Assembly: GCA_022496185.1 (NCBI GenBank)
Contig: WTXG01000466.1
Location: 1 to 20,848 of the forward strand
Direction of reading: 5' to 3'
DNA length: 20,848 bases
DNA from: Multifurca ochricompacta
Taxonomy: Eukaryota; Basidiomycota; Agaricomycetes; Russulales; Russulaceae
Within the stretch, counting starts at the first letter, position 1; each line of letters begins with the position of its first letter. This document shows, piece by piece, positions 18,091 through 20,848 of this stretch. A program made the position numbers and the translations under genes. The notes beneath the pieces were generated by a model, which saw nothing but the letters and a program-made list of their open reading frames with translations, did no database searches and was not told the origin of the DNA.

Positions 18091-20848
18091 TCTCTCTTGC
18101 TCTTTATCTGCCTCTGGGTGGCGCTATAGAAGTCGTTGATAAGCTGGGGCAAAGATGTCGCAGCAGGTTCCACAATTATGGGTCAGGGAATCCCTTCCAT
18201 TTGATCAAGTAGTGGAGCTTCGATTGTGCCCTTGCCTTCCATTTGTGTCGCAATACGTTCTACTCCCATTCTGGCTCTCTGTCAACTAGGTCAGGAGGGG
18301 TCTGGGGAAATTCTGTCCATGAATGGAAGTTTCTTTGTATGGTGTAGAAGACCAGCATGGAAAATGGGGTGTATCTTCCAGGTGGCAGGTAATGTGAGCT
18401 TATACGTGATCTGAGAGCTTCTGTTCAATTACGAAAGGGGCCGTGGCGTCTGGGAGCTAATTTGCTGTTGGGTGTGACATGTGGATGTTACCCTTCTAAC
18501 CAGACTTGATCTCCGACCTGATAGGGCATAAACCTAGTGGGCTTCTCAGCCAGGGTCTTTTGCGCCTTCTGAAGGTTTCTATTGGCCGATTCCATATCTC
18601 CTCCCATTGGCCAATATGCTGTGTCACAGATGGTACATTTGTGGGTTTGTCTGTCCATGTAGTGCGAGGGTCCATCCCATAATAAGGGAGAAGGGAGTGG
18701 CTTTCGTTGTTCCATTTGGCCAACTGTTATGCGAACTCAGCTGTTGCCAGCCATTCTGCCCAGTCGTCTGTGTTCATTACACCAGAATCGAAGATACTGT
18801 TCTAACCATTGATTTACGTTCCTGATTGACCATCCATTTGAGGGTGATATGCTGTGGAGATGTTTGCTGGATGTCAAGGCGTTTACAGAGGGCTCGGGCA
18901 AACATGGATGCAAATCGTGGGTCTCGGTCAGAAATAATCTTTTGGGGAGTCCGTAGTGCCGATAGACGTGGTCTAGGTAAAGTTTGGTGACCCCTTCTGC
19001 TGATATTGTCTCGTTGCAGGGGATGAAGAGGGCGGCTTTCAAATAGTCATGATCCATGATGGTGAGTATTGAGTCGTATCCTTGTGACTGTGGGAGCTTG
19101 ATGATAAAGTCCATAGCAATGGTCTGGAAGGGAGCTGTCACTATTGGTGTGATGGGTGAAAGTGCCGGCAGTTTTGGGTGAGTGTTTACTTTGTTTGCCT
19201 GGCATTCTGCACATCCTTTGACGTATGCTTCTACATCCTTTTTCATTTCGGCCACCAATAATCTCGTTTCGCAAGGGCATAGGTGTTTGCAATCCCGGGT
19301 GTCCTGCAGAGGGAAGGTCGTGGTGAAAATGGATCACCCCCCTCTTAATGTTGTCACCACCAGTGACAACCAATCGATCGCTGTCTTCCACCAGAGGCCA
19401 TTCTTCATCTTTATGTTATGCGCTCTGCCCAGGATCTGCACAGCTCCTGGTTCATGTTCTGCACTTGGGCCCATAGTCCATATCATGGAGGCTGAACAGC
19501 GGTTTTGCAAAGACATCTTCTGGTAAGACAACGATATTGTCATTGTCGTTTTCTCCTTCATCATGCCAGTTGGTCTGGACAGGGTGTCGGCTTGTGCATT
19601 ACGAGCCCCAGGTAAGTGCTTGAGCATGAAGTTATACTCTTCGAGCTCCAAAACTTCACATGCTACTCGTTGGCTGATTTTATGAGGTTCTTGCCAGTAA
19701 AGGAGGTTAGAGTGATCCGTGTAGATGATGGTCTTATGTGGGGATCCAGCCAGATATGGTTGCCAGTGTCGTAATGCCTTTACAATAGCCAGTAATTCTC
19801 TATCCCAAATGTCATAATTTCTCTCTGCTGATGAGAACATTTCTGATAAAATGCAACTGGGTGAAGGATCCCTCCAGTATCTCTTTGTGACAAGACTGCC
19901 CATTGGCATACATGGAGGCATCGACTTCAATTCAAAGGGTTTGCAAGTGGGTTGGATAAGAACCAGTTCAGAACTGATAATCGTTTTTATTTGGTCGAAT
20001 GCCTTTGTTGTGGTTCATCCCAGTGCCATGGTATATCCTTCTTCAAGAGATCGTTAAGTGGTCTGGCAATGGCCGAGAATCCTTTGACGAAGCGTTGGTA
20101 GAAATTACAAAAACCAATGAATGATCTGACGTCCTTGGTACACTGTGGGATGGACCATTCTCAAATGCCTTGTACTTTTACAGGGTCCATGTGTACTTGT
20201 CCCCCTTCTAGGATGACACCTAAATATTCGACAGTTTTTTGCTTGAAGGAGCATTTGGCAGGTTTCAAATAAAGGTCGTTTTGCTAGGATTTCCAGTACT
20301 TCGTGAACTGGGTCTGGTGGTGGATGTCGTCTTTTGTGGCCACTAGGATGTCGTCCATATACACCACAACTTCTTCTGTAAGGATCAGGTCTGGAAAATA
20401 TGATTCATCATGGACTGAAAGGTTGCTGGCAAGTTTCGTCAAGCCAAAGAACATAACATTGGGTTCAAAAAGTCCTTGATTGGTCTTGAAAGGCAGCTTG
20501 GGCTGGTCACCTTCTGAATATGAATGTTATTATAACCCCAGCAAACGTCCATCTTTGAGAACAGGGCTTTATCAGCATTTTATCGATGATTTCTGAGATC
20601 AAAGGAAGTGGGTAGTTGTTTTTCACCTTGTTAATCTGTCTGTAGTCCTGTACCAGTCGCAGTTTCCCATCCTTCTTTTTAATGAAAAGAAGGGTGAGGC
20701 ATAGGCGAGTTGGAGGGTCATATGTATCCTTTCGCCAGGTGTTCCTCCAGGAAGGTGGAGAGCACCTCCTTCTCTGGTTGAGACAGTGGGTAGATCTTAC
20801 AGTCTACTGATTGTGGGGCATTTGGAACAAAATCAATGGCTGTATCCC
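18087..20848 (-). pseudogene. pol region: reverse transcriptase, RNase H, integrase, chromodomain (frame-broken, partial)
   Basis: From the right edge, the minus strand shows RT motifs [20 protein letters not shown] (about 20610-20680) and the active-site YMDD at 20361-20350. RNase H follows (DRELLAIVKALRHWQPYL, IIYTDHSNLLYW, and GARNAQADTLSRP near 19560). Integrase comes next: HH near 19340, CAEC near 19200, MDFIIKLP and ILTIMDH for the first catalytic Asp, and an SDRD-type second Asp in a shifted frame near 18935. A GPY/F-like block (WKIHPIFHAGLL) and a chromodomain core (LHYLIKWKGFPDP, 18184-18222) end the protein at TGA 18089-18087. Multiple stops and frame steps interrupt it, several at short A or C runs. 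The start lies outside the window. Family assignment is very secure; whether the copy is dead or only badly sequenced is not. Confidence 0.93.

Larger units (their letters stand above)
14624..20848 (-). mobile_element. Chromodomain Ty3/gypsy (chromovirus-type) LTR retroelement, 5' part outside window
   Basis: Read on the minus strand, the order is reverse transcriptase, RNase H, integrase, chromodomain, a zinc-knuckle ORF, polypurine tract and 3' LTR. RT before RNase H before integrase, with a chromodomain at the end, is the hallmark of Ty3/gypsy chromoviruses, the commonest LTR elements in fungi. The gag/protease end, 5' LTR and second target-site copy lie to the right of the window. The left flank next to the LTR (GGTTT, 14619-14623) would be one target-site duplicate. 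Frames are broken repeatedly, so as written it is not a continuous polyprotein. Whether this is decay or sequence error cannot be told from one copy. Confidence 0.9.

Noticed and set aside
18607..18825. Plus-strand ORFs across the retroelement (18226-18414, 18607-18825, 19182-19526, 19851-20057)
   Set aside because: They are antisense to integrase, RNase H and RT motifs.
1..20848. tRNA, rRNA or CRISPR arrays
   Set aside because: I looked for B-box-like GGTTCGA contexts with matching arms and for regularly spaced identical repeats; none held up.

Overview
The window looks like nuclear DNA of a basidiomycete fungus, probably an agaricomycete. Its genes are cut by many short GT-AG introns (mostly about 50-115 nt) with very small exons, upstream regions are pyrimidine-rich on the coding strand, and the proteins (a heat shock factor, a Ytp1-like membrane protein, an INO80F-type protein, an agaricomycete multi-pass membrane protein) all fit. 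The right third is a chromodomain-carrying Ty3/gypsy retroelement. I cannot name the genus. All family names come from memory of sequence patterns; no search was run.

Layout, left to right. (1) 1-1224, minus: a multi-pass membrane protein with at least nine exons, running off the left edge. (2) 1640-2569, minus: a small protein with BRCT-like motifs and a basic tail. (3) 2725-3937, plus: an INO80F-like protein, divergent from gene 2 over a promoter gap of about 155 bp. (4) 3938-5725: a gene-free convergent gap full of simple repeats. (5) 5726-8318, minus: a complete HSF-type transcription factor in six exons. (6) 8319-11363: about 3 kb without a convincing gene, with a microsatellite, two CRE-type sites, an E-box and a 14-bp palindrome. 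(7) 11364-13715, minus: a Ytp1-like membrane protein in at least ten exons. (8) 14170-14361, minus: two possible last exons of an unknown gene. (9) 14624 to the right edge: a minus-strand chromovirus-type retroelement with a long 3' LTR (14624-16828, TGTTACA...TGTAACA ends), a polypurine tract, an unusual zinc-knuckle ORF located 3' of pol, and pol itself (chromodomain, integrase, RNase H, reverse transcriptase) leaving the window.

Two themes stand out. First, nearly every gene needs one or more single-base corrections, mostly missing bases, to stay in frame, including one inside the most conserved helix of the HSF DNA-binding domain. Because splice sites and protein patterns are otherwise intact in unrelated neighbours, I read this mainly as consensus error in the assembly, not as five pseudogenes. 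Second, the retroelement carries a gag-like ORF (coiled coil plus CCHC knuckles) between the chromodomain and the 3' LTR. That is the wrong side of pol for a normal gag, and it is the best candidate here for something undescribed.
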